Of a stretch of DNA of 64,000 bases, positions 1 to 12,124 are shown one piece after another. The notes under the pieces are model-generated. The model had not been told where the DNA came from, searched no databases, and saw nothing but the letters and a program-made list of their open reading frames with translations. Source of the DNA: Leptodontidium sp. MPI-SDFR-AT-0119 (Eukaryota > Ascomycota > Leotiomycetes > Helotiales > Leptodontidiaceae). The position numbers and the translations under genes are program-made. The stretch's first letter is position 1. The number at the start of each line of letters is the position of its first letter. The stretch covers positions 310,001 through 374,000 of the forward strand of contig JAHLEZ010000015.1 in the NCBI GenBank assembly GCA_020726505.1. Reading direction: 5' to 3'.

Positions 1-554
1 AGCATCGTCAGCGTGACGTGTCCAATTCTGAATTTCAAGCCTGGCAGTTGGGTGATACCGTTCCAGTTGATGCACTAAGAACGATGGCATGGGCTCGAAT
101 GCTTTGAACAGGAGGGTGTGGAGCCTAGGAATTGCAGCGATGAGATTCAGCAGCTCCGCCCATTTGCCGTAGATTTTCAAATTACCCAAGCACGGCATTT
201 CCCAGACTTCATCATCTTCGCTTTCGCGGTCAGATGTGATGGTAATTTGCCGTATGTTAGACACGATGGAAGTCTCTCTGGGCGAGTCAAGTAAGTCCTG
301 GATACGTCGTCGTGTCAACCGGGCAATCTTGGGTCCAGGTATTCGACCGAAATGGAAGGTTTCAGACCTGCCTCTGAACCGCCTAATGCCTTCATAGAAA
401 GATTTATGAACGTTAGAGAGATCTCGCCAAACTATCACATCATCAGCGAGGTCCACCGAGCGAACTCTGAACTCCATACCAATTCATCAAGAATGAGGGC
501 TAGAATGTCCGCGCCGAGCACATGTATTGAATTGTCGCCAAGCGAATTACCCAT
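1..554 (-). CDS. partial F-box/LRR-like hypothetical protein, cut by the window edge
   Basis: On the minus strand one frame is open from an ATG at 477 to the window edge (about 158 codons). It encodes a leucine-rich, F-box-protein-like sequence with segments such as LGNLKIYGKWAELLNLI and IPRLHTLLFKAFEP. A second ATG at 554 opens another frame with VLGADILALILDEL, which looks like the start of an F-box helix. The two frames overlap around 440-477 and do not join by any phase-correct GT..AG intron I could find, although a CTAAC branch-like site exists. Either the true start is at 477, or a one-base shift separates an F-box from the body. No catalytic motif is visible. Such proteins usually act as ubiquitin-ligase adaptors, but that role is inferred only from overall style. 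Confidence 0.5.
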
Positions 555-1543
555 AGTGCTGGTTGGGGAGGTTGATACACTAGGTTGGCAAGTTTGGAGT
601 GAGCCTCGTCGACGGTTCTAACACTGTGTTGGGCTTGTTGTCGCGTCCCACAGATGAGCTTTCTATTGGACTCGCTTCTGCCAACGTGACCTCACAACAG
701 AAAAGTGGACACAATGGGAGTTTTACTTGAATAAAAATGGAATGCATAATCTAATAACAGGTTTCACATTTTATGGAGCAATGATAATAGAGCTGGTGGG
801 GGGTTTGAGTTCAGTCACGTGAGTTGACAATTCTTGGGGCGTTCGCGCATCTGCACCCAATTATTGGAATCACTTACATAGGCGGCGTCCAGGGACGCGA
901 GAAGAGCACAGTGTCTAAATCGGGGGCATCATGCAAAGGTCAGAGGAACTAAATGCTGACAGTTTCAGCTCCATCTACGCGGCTAGGCCTGAGATCCCGG
1001 GGCCAATTACCTTCGGTGTACTTCTTCAACAAGAACATCATAGCATAGAAACATCAATCTTATCTCGAGCAAATTAAAATCCAGTAGCACATAATTATAT
1101 TAAAATCTCGAATGAAACAAGCAAGTTTTATTATTTAGCAATGTGTTTACACTCACTCGGCTCCAGAAGGGGGCAATTCGCTTAATCAGGGCAGATCATC
1201 CTTTTTTTGGAAGCAAAATAGCCGCCTCAGCCCCTCCTGCAGCCCTACCAAGCTACCATATTCCTGTCCAGTGGTCCAATCGAGAATCGCACATGTAACA
1301 CAAAACGCTTATTTTGAGACATTGGAACCCAGAATCCCAATTATCCCCCCTTCCGAAACCGCAACTTTCCCCAGCTGTGCTTACCTGGTCATGCTCTGTG
1401 CAACATACATGTGCATCTGCACAGCCATTTCATCCTCAAGTTCCCCTCTTGTTCGTCTTGATTTACGTACAGAGCATCAAGAAAATTTCTTCGCGAATTA
1501 AGCATGATAGGTAAAGTAAAGTGACTTATTTACTTTTGCCGAG
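555..1543. other. intergenic region
   Basis: No convincing coding frame is present on either strand. The stretch 1030-1140 is AT-rich. It holds the 5' side of the divergent genes at either end. Confidence 0.6.
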
Positions 1544-3783
1544 ATGTCTGCATACGCCCATCTCCAACAACAGCCCCCAACACCACGGAATCACGACAAC
1601 ATTTCACTCATCTCACAATCCCGATCTACGAGCCCAACACTTTTCTCAAGACACGACACATCATTCAAACAAGTTCCCCTCCAAACAACCACAACTCAAT
1701 ACTCAACACCACCATCTCGCGTACCCGGGTGGCCAAACCAGCCACAAAATCTACGAAAGTCAGCCTCGGAAATATGGCTCAACATAGCTATCGAAGTTTT
1801 TCTCGTGTTGGTTTCACTTCCTTTACTGGCTTTGGCCATTGCCGTTGTGCATTACAAAGATAAGGTAGCTATAGATTCCGAGTGGGATGTTTTCAAACAG
1901 ATCATAAATTCGGTAAGGACATTTTACATCCCCAGGAAAATCGGTCAACCTCACGAATGACTGGAGAGAGAAATTAACCTTGGAAATTTGTGCATAGGTC
2001 GGTACAGCGTTCCCGTACGTATTCGGAATCGTCGTCGGAAGAGCAATGAAGCTCTTTGGGGCATGGCGCCTCGAACATGGAGTCAGTCTCGGGGTCCTCG
2101 AGCAGATAATGGGTAGTTCCACACTCGGCAATACATTAACTACACATACACTCCTTCGACCTTTCAATTGGGCTACATTGGGCCTTTTCACACTCTGGAT
2201 ATTCTCGCCGATAGGAAGCCGGGTTTCTCTTGGACTCATCGAACCGAAATATCAACCTGTTGTATCGAATAGCACCGTACGGTATCTAGACACGACACAA
2301 GCATCGAAATTCTATTCCGAGGCTGCTGAAGACCAGGTGGAGATTATTGCGGGTCCGATTAATGCTTTGTACGCGAGTAGTCTCATGGCGCCGGAGACGA
2401 GTAAGATGTCGAGTATGGACCAATGGGGAAATATCAAGATCCCATACTATGACAGACTGAACTCAAATCTCACAGCGAATTCCACAGGTTGGATATCTTT
2501 CTCTGGTCGTGAGCCAGGCGACATAACATACTCCTCGCTCCTTGGCGTCCCGATCTCCAAACCTCAAGGCTCGCTATCTGCAAACACAACATGGGCAATG
2601 AGCGCAACATACCTCTCACTCGACTGCTACACCATGACACGCGAGCCCTTGGTCCCACTAAACACCGATCTCGACAACACTACCTGGCACTCCCTCAGCA
2701 CCTCCTCAAGCATGCTGTTCTCCCTCGCCATGAATGGATTCATCTCCCCCAACAAAACCCTCGAGTCTTCACACAGCATCTCATCCTTCGTATCCGCCAC
2801 AAACGCCTCTTCAATTCCACATACAATACTCTTCCAATCCCCAATCTGGACAGACGATCTCAGTCTCAACGCAACCGCAAACCTGAAAATGGCGACAGCA
2901 TACTGCGATCTCAACCAACAATACGTCGATGTTGAAGTTCTCTGCTCAGACGGACAACATTGCGGGGCGGTGGCAATGCGAAAAAGTGTTGTGCCTCATG
3001 CACCAGAAGAGTTTACAGTTTTGGGATTCGATTTTGGATTCAAGATGTTGTCGTATCTCCTCCCGCTTGCAACGGGTGAGAGTGTGACGGGAGGAGTTCT
3101 GCCACAGTCAACGGCCACGGAACTTTATCTGTCTGGGACATCATCGACACTTTCGCATTTAACGAAAGTTGACCTTTCGCTGCTCACTCAGTCGGAAATG
3201 GAAATCCGGCTGGGACAGGTGCTGAATACGTAAGTCAAGCCAGAATGTTCCAAGTGACCCCTCCTCTCTTGACACTTATGTACTTGTTACATGCCTTTGC
3301 ACTCTTCCATTCGAGGATATTCAAAGAGCTCACTAACACCGCGCTTGCTTCCTTAGGTACTACACAGCATCGCTATCACCCTATAGCCTAACCGGCAACC
3401 TCTCCGCCGGAAACACACTCGAGATCCAAGCCCCAGCCGAAACAACAATATTTGAAAACCGATACTCGGTCAACAAGAAATGGCTGGCGATGTACTTCAT
3501 CTCCTGCACCGTCCTTCTAGCCGCCGTACTCTGCGGGATTATTTTGAAAGCTATTGTTATAGCCCCGGATATTCTGGGATGGGTATCAAGTCTCACGAGA
3601 GACAATCCGTATGTGGGTACTCCCGGCGGTGGGACGGCAATGGCTGGATGGAGGAGGGCGAGGTTGTTAGGTAGAGTGAGGGTTAGGATCGGTGATGTTA
3701 GTGAGAAGGGGGGTGTGGGGTATATAGCTGTTGGGGCGGAGGATCATGCGAGGGGGTTGGACAAGGAGAGGGTTTACTTATAA
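1544..3783 (+). CDS. multi-pass membrane protein of unknown function (three exons)
   Basis: Exons 1544-1912, 1998-3229 and 3357-3783 give 675 aa. The introns start GTAAGG and GTAAGT, end TAG, and fit phases 0 and 2; the second has a CACTAAC branch site. The N-terminus is a Gln/Ser/Thr-rich disordered tail of about 75 residues. A first membrane helix follows (VFLVLVSLPLLALAIAVVHY), then two more near residues 130-210. A long, probably extracytoplasmic loop of about 350 residues has many N-x-S/T sites. The last helix (AMYFISCTVLLAAVLCGIIL) precedes a short basic tail. The arrangement resembles a large family of uncharacterised fungal membrane proteins (DUF3176-like topology), but I see no diagnostic motif, so the function is unknown. 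The start is the first ATG of the open frame. Confidence 0.85.
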
Positions 3784-3986
3784 ATTAAGGAATAAAAGAA
3801 GCATAATGCTGGTTCCAGTGTCAAGTTTTTATTTTTGAGTACTTCTGCATTGTGGTGCAGCAAATACAATTCTCTGGTTGGGTATAAACAACATAGCGAC
3901 ATTTCTCATCAAGTCGACATCCATACTACCATCCATCCTACCACCGCCAGATAGTTGCGCGTTTCATATCACTCATCTCAGCTCAT

Positions 3987-6900
3987 CTAGAGATTCCCAA
4001 CCTGCGACAATCCAGGCTCAATATTCATAGCCTTGTCAAGTATTCTCATCCCACCCGCATCGTCCCATGCGATCCTCCCTTCCATAGCAGCTTTCATGAG
4101 CTCCTTATCAGCGACCTCTTTCTCGCCAGTGAACGGATCCCATCCGAAGCCTTCCTTCAGCCACATCCATCTCAGATATGCACGCAACTCCTTGTCTTCT
4201 GGAACGACACGCATCCACTCTGGCTGGAAACCTTCCTCGGTACCTTCGCCATTGTATCCATCAGCAACACCACGAAGGACGTCTCTGCAGAAAATTCGCC
4301 ACGAATCGATTGCGTAAGGACCTTGCGTCATATGGCCAATCTCCCAAGCCGAACGTTCGTCAGAATCAAGTATAATCTCGCCTTTCTTGAGATCACGGCC
4401 AGATTCTGATTCCGGGTAGCCACGAACAGGGTATCGCTTGTCTTTCACAGGCGGGTCGTCGAGCCAGATTTTGGCGTACATTTGATAGGTTGATGCTCGT
4501 TGGTTCTGGAGACCCAAATGGCGAATTATAGATACCATATCGTTTTTGTCGGCTGCCACTAGAGCTTCAGGAGTGGGATACTTCTCCATCAGTTCATAGA
4601 AGACTGGGATGGCGTGCTTGCCGTGGGTCCGGATGAGGAATGTTACCGCGATGAGTAGGCGGAAGGGATCATGTGCGAGCTTCTCTTGGATTAAGCCAAA
4701 GTGCGGAGCAGAGAGAGGAGGGAATGGTATGCATGATAATGTATTGCCTGGGACACGTTTCTTTGCAGACCCTTGAGATAAAGACATCGATTCTTCGTCT
4801 TTGACAGGTTGACTTAATTCAGTATTGGATACTGCAACCGACTCTTTCCTGGCTTTCTGTGACTTAGAAGGTGTAACCGGAGGCGTGAAATAGGGGGATT
4901 TGGCGGAGGCCCTCTTGGTCTTGGCTTTCGACTTTGCCGGAATAACGACCTCGATGGATTGGTCCGTTTTGACAACAATGGTGTTTTGAGCGTCTGGCAC
5001 GACAGGCTTATTCTTTGGCACAAATCTTCCCTTTGAGTCTCGCGTAGCAACTGATGCTTTCTTCTCTGCGCCAGAAGCCGCACTTGGAAGTGATTCGGAA
5101 GCGGTGATAGATGCTGAAAGTGGTGCCGTATTTTGCCCAGCTGCGGTGGTTGGAGACAATTTCAGCGTATTGAAGTCGATACGCTTAGGAGGCGGTATAG
5201 GTGTCTCCTTCTTGGGGCCTGGAGCCGATGCCTGTTTTAAGTTCACGAGCGGAGAAAAATCTTCCAAGGGTGCTGGAGCAGATGCAGACCGCTTTCTCTT
5301 CTGGACCGTAGCTGGAGACGAAGTCTTTGGTGCAAATCTACCATGTGCATCCCTTACCACAGGAGCCATCTTGCTGCCCGAAGGAGGTGCCGACTTTGCT
5401 TTCCGCCTCGATGGCGTAATGGCCGCCACAAAACTAGCTGGGACTTTGGCAGCATTCCGCGTTAACACCATCGATGTCCTCCTGGTAATATTACCGCATC
5501 TAGCTTTTCTGTCTGAGAATGTGAAAGAGTTCAGAAAGGCTGCTCGAACCTTCGCAGCATCTCTCGGTGACGCGCTGGAAGCCCTTCTGGTAATTTTTGG
5601 TCGAGCTCGGATCGAGTCAAACTCATCACCACTGTGATCCCAGTCCAAAGCTCCATAATCCGTCATAGTCCATTGAGAACATTGAGAAGCGTTATCATCG
5701 AATGCAACATTAACAGCCATTGAATTCAGGGCGGGCGAAAAATCGACAAACCTGTCCTTGAATGGTGTGTAAATGATGACTTGCGGTCCTCGTCTTGGTG
5801 TAACGGGCGTAACAAACTCTTTTCCTATATCTACAATACTACCCTTTCCCAGGAGCGTATCAACACCCGTAGAGTCCTGGTCTCCTACGAGTGTCTGGAG
5901 TTTGACGCCTCCTTCGAAGCTTGATCATCAACCTCCATACCAACGCTAGATCGCTTCTTTGATTTGTCCCGCTCGTGCTTCTTCTTTTCGGAATTCGTGT
6001 CTGGAAGCTCGACCAATGGTTCTGTGGCAGGCTCTTCAACACCGGTCACCTGAACATCAAGTAACTTGTTGATGGATTTTCGCTTGCGGTCGCGAGGCTT
6101 CTTCTTGGGCGGCTGGGATTCTTCTGGGCTCGCGACTTCTGTGGTAACAGGCATGGCCTCGACTTCAACCTCTATCTCGCTCTTCTTCTTGCGCTTTCGA
6201 GATTTCTCTTTGGTAGGAGCCTGTTCAATGACAGCTACTTCAACAGCCAGTTGAGGGTTATTCGAGTTGTTGGTTTCTTTGACTTTCGGAGCAGAAGGGG
6301 TGTGCTTGGCAATCTTCTTGGGTTCAGTGGGCATCTCAGCCTCTGGCTTTGGTACAATTTCCTTATCAACTTCTTTCGTTTCCTCTTGACCATCCTTCAT
6401 GATTCTACTTCGGACACGCTTCTTTTTCGCAGATGGCTCAGCTGGACCAGGGATATCTGGAACATCAGACTTAGCAATATCCACGGACACATCCTTTGGC
6501 TTTGCTGAGCGCTCGATTTTCCGCGCAGTTCGCTCTTCAGCAGCCTTCAATGGATCCGCAATCTCGGCTTCTGAAAGGCGGTTCTTGTTTCTCTTCTTCT
6601 TGCGCTTCTTCTTCTTCTCTTCCTTGTCGGCCAAATTGGATTGCTTGATCTCTTCGGTCTGAGCACTCTTATCATCTCTGACAGAATTCTCCTTCTCTTC
6701 AAGAACATCTTCAATAAGTACATCCCCAGATTCAGCCTGAGGAGAAGCGGTTTCTTTTGAGCGTGTAGCAGTGGCTACTTCGGGCTGGGCAAAGTAAGAC
6801 GAAGTTGTTGGACCTTGCTTAGCTCGCTTTTTCTTTTCCTTCTTCTTCTCATTCTTGACACGCTTCGCGGATTTCGACTCCGCAGTCGGTTTGGCTGCTG

Positions 6901-8181
6901 AAACTGCCTTGGCAGCTGCCTCCTTGTCAAGTTTGGGTTTCTTTTGCTCTTGGACTTTTTGACTCTTCGAATCCGCTTGAACGTCTGCAACTTTAGCTTT
7001 TTGTGTGGCAATTGCGGAAATAGGAACAGAATTGGAGGCTCCAACGGCAGATGTTGCATCTTCCTCCAGCTTCCGCTTCTTCTTCTCTTGACGTCTTTGG
7101 CTCTTTGTTTCCACTTGCTCTTCTTTGGTAAGTCCAGCAGTATCAGAAGTTACATTTACAGAGCTCGTGGGACCAGCTGTAGATGTAGTTTCATCCGCAA
7201 GCTTGCGCTTCTTCTCTCGGCGTCTTTGTCTCTTTGCCTTCGGTTCCTTGGCCTCAACTTTCTGGCTATCCTCAACAGTGTCCATCAGAACAGATTCTGC
7301 GATCGCCTTCTCCTTCTCTTCTCTCTTTCTTTTCTTCTTTTGTCCACTGCTGATAGTCTCCGTGGCTACCTCAACAGTCTCCAGAACCTTTTCGAAGATC
7401 TGCTCGACATGGCCGGCTTGAGCGATAGGTATTCCCTTCGAAGTCTTCCAAGCTCCCATAGCGCGCATTACTTCCAGCTTCGCAAGATTGACACCCAGAC
7501 CCGCAGCTCGAGCAAACTCGAATACATCGCTCTCGAATTCCAGAGCTTCTTCTTCGTCGAGCCGGGATTGGGTCCAGAATGGGTGCTCGACTGCGAAATC
7601 TTGGATGCTGGTTTTCAGTTGGAGGAGATTGTGGGCGGTATTGGGGGAATTGGTGAGAGTTGAGAGGATAGAATCGTTGACTAGGATCGTATTGTCTTCC
7701 TCTTCTTCCTCAACTTCATCATCATCATCATCATCACTTTCGGGGCGTGGTTGGCTAGAAGGCAGCGCGTCGTAGCCCTGTTCGCAAATTATCAGCCCTC
7801 GATCTCCCACTCAGAAATGCCTGCTCGCAATCTTGACCCCGTCTAGATCTATCTTCCCAGGTATAGGTATCTGGAGTGACTTACCACATATTGACTCAAC
7901 AATTGACTCTCAGTACCCTGTGTCGAACTCGGGATCTCCAATCTCTTCCCCTTCATCCCACCAAGAGTAACCCCTCCATTCTGTCCACTAAATCTTTCAT
8001 CCTCGTTCGCAGACTCTCTATCACTGCTCCTAGCATCGTTGCTACTATCCCTATCGCCCCAAACTCTCGCAGGGTCCTTCATATCGAGCAGACTCTGTTC
8101 TCTCTCCGAGAAGCTTTGCGCGGGATTCTGCGCTTCCCATTCAGCGAATGAAGATATGTCGGAGTCGTTATCGCTTGACAT
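3987..8181 (-). CDS. MBD4-like DNA glycosylase domain on a long lysine-rich nuclear protein (three exons)
   Basis: Exons 8181-7885, 7777-5941 and 5884-3987 give 1,343 aa. Intron 1 (GTAAGT, 107 bp, phase 0) and intron 2 (GTATGG, 56 bp, phase 1) join three frames that otherwise look like separate genes. Residues 1-130 are acidic. Residues about 135-230 contain a conserved-looking helical block (FAVEHPFWTQSRLDEEEALE). Residues about 230-710 are Lys/Glu-rich with many KKKRKR-type stretches, probably disordered and nuclear. The C-terminus from about 1110 is an HhH-GPD fold close to MBD4: DPFRLLIAVTFLIRTHGKHAIPVF, then a helix-hairpin-helix segment and the catalytic aspartate in YAIDSWRIFC (about D1238). 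MBD4 enzymes remove thymine or uracil from G:T and G:U mismatches, notably after deamination of 5-methylcytosine. There is no methyl-CpG-binding domain. The motif RDxxGRFxPK occurs twice in the linker. The glycosylase assignment is firm; the fusion rests on the 56-bp intron. Confidence 0.85.
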
Positions 8182-8646
8182 GAAACTTCCAATTACTGTT
8201 TCCGTTCGTGGTCGGAATGGTGTAAGATCGAAGGAGTGAAGGAAGGTTTAAGGAGCGTGGTGTTGTGCGGGGAGCTTTTAAAGACTGTGGAGATGAAGAT
8301 GAGCTCGAGATATATATTTTTTAGCCGAGGACTTTTTCTGGTCCTGCTATCAAACTTTATCGGTGCGGGCCAGAAAGGAAGTTGATTGGTGATTTTAAGA
8401 GCAGGATACTTTGATATTTTATACGCTTTTGGGTGTTCAAGGTCACGGGAAAGCTATTGAGAGGTTGTTTTGATTTCAATATTGGCACAGGCGCATCTAA
8501 GACTTTCTACCGCAGGCTCCCAAACTGAAGCCTGCAGAACCACCCCCGCTCGTCTCCTCACCACTTTATACAATAAGAGCACTAGTAGAACATTTCTTTC
8601 CCCTCCAGCTGCTCCGGGTGAACAAAGGAAATCTCCCCAATTGCAT
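8182..8646. other. intergenic region between two minus-strand genes
   Basis: It contains the promoter and 5' leader of the glycosylase gene and the 3' end of cytochrome c1. No additional gene is seen. Confidence 0.6.
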
Positions 8647-9880
8647 TTAGTGGCCGTTGGGGCCACCCATCTTAGGTGGGTTGTAGGCAATCTTCCTCGT
8701 CTTGATTGTGACCCACTTGTATCTCTTAACCCAGACGCTCAAAGCAAACAGAACCGATGAGATGGCCAAGACCTTCAAGCCCATCTTCTTTCTTTGATCC
8801 ATCTCTGGTTCTGCGGCCCAGTTCAAGAATTCCACAACATCCTTTGCCATTTGTGATGTTGAAGCTGGAGTGCCATCCTCGTATTCGACGAGCTCGTTGT
8901 AGAGAACTCGGGCCATGGCAATACCGGTACCGGGGAAGTAGGGGTTGAAGTTGAGTCCTTCTGGGAGCTTGACTCCTGCGGGAGGCTCCTCAGGGTACCC
9001 AGTCAACAAGTTGAAAATGTAATCACATCCACCGTGGCGGGCCTTGACCATCAAGCTCAAATCCGGGGGTAGAGCACCATTGTTCGCAGCACGGGCAGCT
9101 TCATCGTTCTTGTAGGGACTTGGGAGGTAGTCGGAGAGCTTTCCAGGTCGCTTTTCGATCTCACCCTCATCGTTGGGTTCGTTATCGTACTCGTTCTCCT
9201 CTGCCATTGCCTTGGCCTCATCGACGGTGTGCGTGACTCCGACCAGAGATCTGTATGGGATTCGGCTAAGGGAGTGGCAGGACGAGCAGACTTCTTGGTA
9301 GACTTGGAAACCACGGCGGAGACTGCAAAATGTCAATTGGTGAATCACCAGGCAGGAGAGTGTTCCTTACGCTTGATGATCGTATGTCTTTGTCCATCCG
9401 GCGTGTACCCATGGGTATTTTGTGGCATGGAGACTGTTGTAGGTGTTAGAAAATCGTCCATCTCATCGCTGTTGGGAGGCTGTTGATGAGCCCTCTCGCC
9501 CACCATCCATCCATTCCCATCCACATCAATCCCAGAAAGAGCTTACCCTTCTTCAGCAGGTGTCATAGCATTCAGCTCTGTGCCGTATAGGTGATAATAC
9601 CAAGCAACTGATCCAGCAGCAACAGCCGTAGCAGCTGCTCCAGCAACGTTCAGTCGGAAAGGGGAGTCGGCGATGGAGCTCGAGGAAGAAGCGGCACGCT
9701 GTAATATCTCCCGTCAGCATTCAATCCCATTAAATTGTCCAATTTCCATCTTCTATGTGTCCATTGAGTCCGTCCTTCGTTCCTCGGGATGATGTGTTGT
9801 CGTACCTTCGATGTGTGAACCGCGCCATTCCGAACAGCGCCGACCGCGCGCGTGGACCGCAAGCTTGATCTGGCCAACAT
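8647..9880 (-). CDS. cyt1: cytochrome c1, heme protein of respiratory complex III
   Basis: Exons 9880-9806, 9698-9547, 9433-9371 and 9322-8647 give 321 aa; all three introns have GTAAG/GTACG donors and consistent phases. The first 25 residues are a basic mitochondrial presequence, followed by a hydrophobic sorting segment ([17 protein letters not shown]). The heme-binding CSSCH follows QVYQEV. Further cytochrome c1 signatures are [19 protein letters not shown] and [17 protein letters not shown], which carries the axial Met. A C-terminal membrane anchor ([21 protein letters not shown]) holds the domain in the inner membrane facing the intermembrane space. It passes electrons from the Rieske protein to cytochrome c. 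An in-frame ATG lies 13 codons upstream (9919), but the start at 9880 gives the usual MLARxxLRSTR presequence. Confidence 0.96.
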
Positions 9881-11245
9881 CCTGAGTGCGATATGCCTCA
9901 GCTGGAGATCACTTCGCAAGAGATGTAGCAGCTCAATTGGGTGGTGTGAGTCGAGATTGAGGTTGGTAGAAGCGACGGCAAGAGTCGTTCGAATTTGTTC
10001 CGGGTGGAAAATGAAGCTAACTGAACTGCACTGCTTAGAAAAGGAGGCTTGGGATTGGTTGGGGTGGCCATCGACTGATCACATTACGTAAGCACGATCA
10101 ATTGGCTACTGGTGGTTAGAGATCTTCCACTTTGTTGACACTTCAATTGGTTTTCAAATATCCTCTTGCTTTCCTTTAATACTATTCCTCTTTCAATTTT
10201 TATTTTACACAGCGAATCGGTTGGGATTGTTTTACTCATCACCAATTGATTTGCACAATTAAGGGTACTCGAGTACCATTTGCATCGTTACAGACTAACC
10301 CTTCTGAATGCCTTCGTCGAACCGGTTCAGCACCATGTATTTTATGTTGGGCATGCCCTCAGTTGTTTTACTCAATTTCCTATTTGCTAGAATTTCTTTG
10401 CATCGTTGGCCAAAATTTGCTGTGCAATAGCAGAAAAAGCTCTCGTATTCTACCGTTGTCCATTACTCGTCTCTTCCCAAGTGGCTAGGCTCTCCCTTCC
10501 CTCAGCTCTTCAGTCCATGGATGTCCTTCAACAAGCACTTGAGAGGGAAAGCCCGGAAATTCATGGTGGCCATTGAGATATCCACAAGCATAGGATTGGA
10601 TATTACCCCAAGAAAATTGTCTAATCGTAAGGACATCCAACATTATGCTTGGTGCAGCTATCGCGTGTGCACATTCACGAGATTTATTGACATTCTTGCT
10701 GCAAAGTTTGCCTTAAGGTTGCCCTTCATGTGACTTCAGCGAAAGAAGGGAACGATTTATCGACCCAGAAAGTGTGCAAGCATCTTTGCCTTTGCATATC
10801 GGGAGAATGTCAAGATTTCTCCAGCAATCACAGCGAGCTCATAGGAAACGGGGAATCTTGTCCCAATTGTGGCTGACAGCATCGATAACCCGCTGCAAGG
10901 AACCGCGTGTTATTTCCACTGCTATATGAAAATATTTCTACCACGATACCCGAGTTCTTTGAAGGAACTTTTTTCAAATCTCGGCCCTAGAGAGTAGTTT
11001 GTCCAAGACTTCGCTGTTCAATTTACCCGTCCCATTGAAGTACGCTCCACCATGGTTGAGGTCCACCCGATCCAGGATACTCTATTTCGCAAACGAGGAC
11101 CTTGTTGACTCAGAGCTATACAATTTTAAATATATTGGTGACGAGATATTCATTACTGATACCCTCAGATTCTTAAAATACTAACGTTTCCAAGCTGCAC
11201 CCAACGTCCCAAGCACACAATTTCCAACAAACCGTACTCCTTAAA
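9881..11245. other. intergenic region
   Basis: This stretch is 1.4 kb upstream of cytochrome c1 and downstream of the cupin gene. Short open frames occur, but none shows domain-like composition or consistent splicing. I see no gene. Confidence 0.6.
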
Positions 11246-12124
11246 CTAGTCCCTCTTCTCCCCTCCCTCTCTCCTATCGACCATTTCCGGGGTAAACGCC
11301 CCCCAAACCCCTTTAACACCACTCACCCTCCCCACCAAACCCGCCACTCCCAAAAGCACATGCGTAACACCCCACTCTAATATCCTCGCAATCCCCAACC
11401 TCTCTATCCAACCCCCAAAGACAGGTACATTCCCCGCTCGAAAGAAAACAGGCCAATTATCCATCGTCGCGAACAGGATCCACAACTGCAGGGTCACATA
11501 CCAGTCTGGATGCCCATTCTGAGTCGAATGCGAGATGATCCCACTGAGATTACGGAAGAAGATCTCTTTCTTGCCGTCGGAGGGTTGAGTCCATTCGCGG
11601 ACAATTAGTTCGTCATCCATTTCTTGATAGGTATGATTGTTTTCAGGGGAAGAATCATCGAAGAAGTCAAAGCCGAGATCTGGTGCGCGTGATGCGCGCT
11701 GCCATTCGTGCTTTGCGTACCGTGGGATGGTTATTATACCGTCGGATGCAGTGTAGATGCGAGTACTATTGTTGAGGGTGATGAGTGCTGCTCCAGAGAT
11801 GATTTCGAGGAATTCGGTGTGGGTTTCGTGCCTAGCTTGCGAGTTAAAATATGCTGCACTTGATACTATGTCCTTAGTAGGGTAAATCATAAATTACTTG
11901 AGAGGAATCAATGGTGGATGATGAGTTTGGAAACGGGGAGGGTACGAAGGAGCACGGAGGAAGTGGGAAAGGAAGTCTTACCAATGCAACCCAGAAGTCC
12001 AAGTTGAACCTACAGGGAGAGTGATCGTCGTATAAGGCGAAGAATAAGGCGGGGAAGGGAGAGTATATGTTACGCTCCCCGGGCGAGTAAAGACATTGAG
12101 GTGTGTTGTGGATGTGCGAGACAT
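11246..12124 (-). CDS. cupin-domain protein (two exons)
   Basis: Exons 12124-11982 and 11831-11246 give 242 aa. A 150-bp intron (GTAAGA..CTAG, phase 2) falls inside the first cupin motif, so the motif is only seen after splicing: HWHETHTEFLEIISG fits the H-x-H-x(4)-E-x(6)-G pattern. The second motif is weaker (PRYAKHEWQRAS, with one His). The first 110 residues therefore form a metal-binding double-stranded beta-helix. The C-terminal 100 residues are hydrophobic (WYVTLQLWILFATMDNWPVFF and ARILEWGVTHVLLGVAGLVG) and may contact a membrane. Fungal proteins of this layout are often called cupin-domain biosynthetic proteins, but no cluster surrounds this one, so substrate and reaction are unknown. 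Confidence 0.85.

Noticed and set aside
5104..5637. A 177-codon plus-strand frame opposite the glycosylase gene
   Set aside because: It is the antisense of the linker; it lacks splice support and has no domain-like composition.
3987..5720. Glycosylase as a separate 577-aa gene starting at 5720
   Set aside because: The frame continues without a stop for over 50 codons upstream of that ATG and joins the long lysine-rich frame through a phase-correct intron.
6944..7663. A 239-codon plus-strand frame rich in Leu, Phe and Ser
   Set aside because: It is the antisense of the lysine-rich region, where AAG/GAG codons read backwards as CTT/CTC, so hydrophobic frames are expected by chance.
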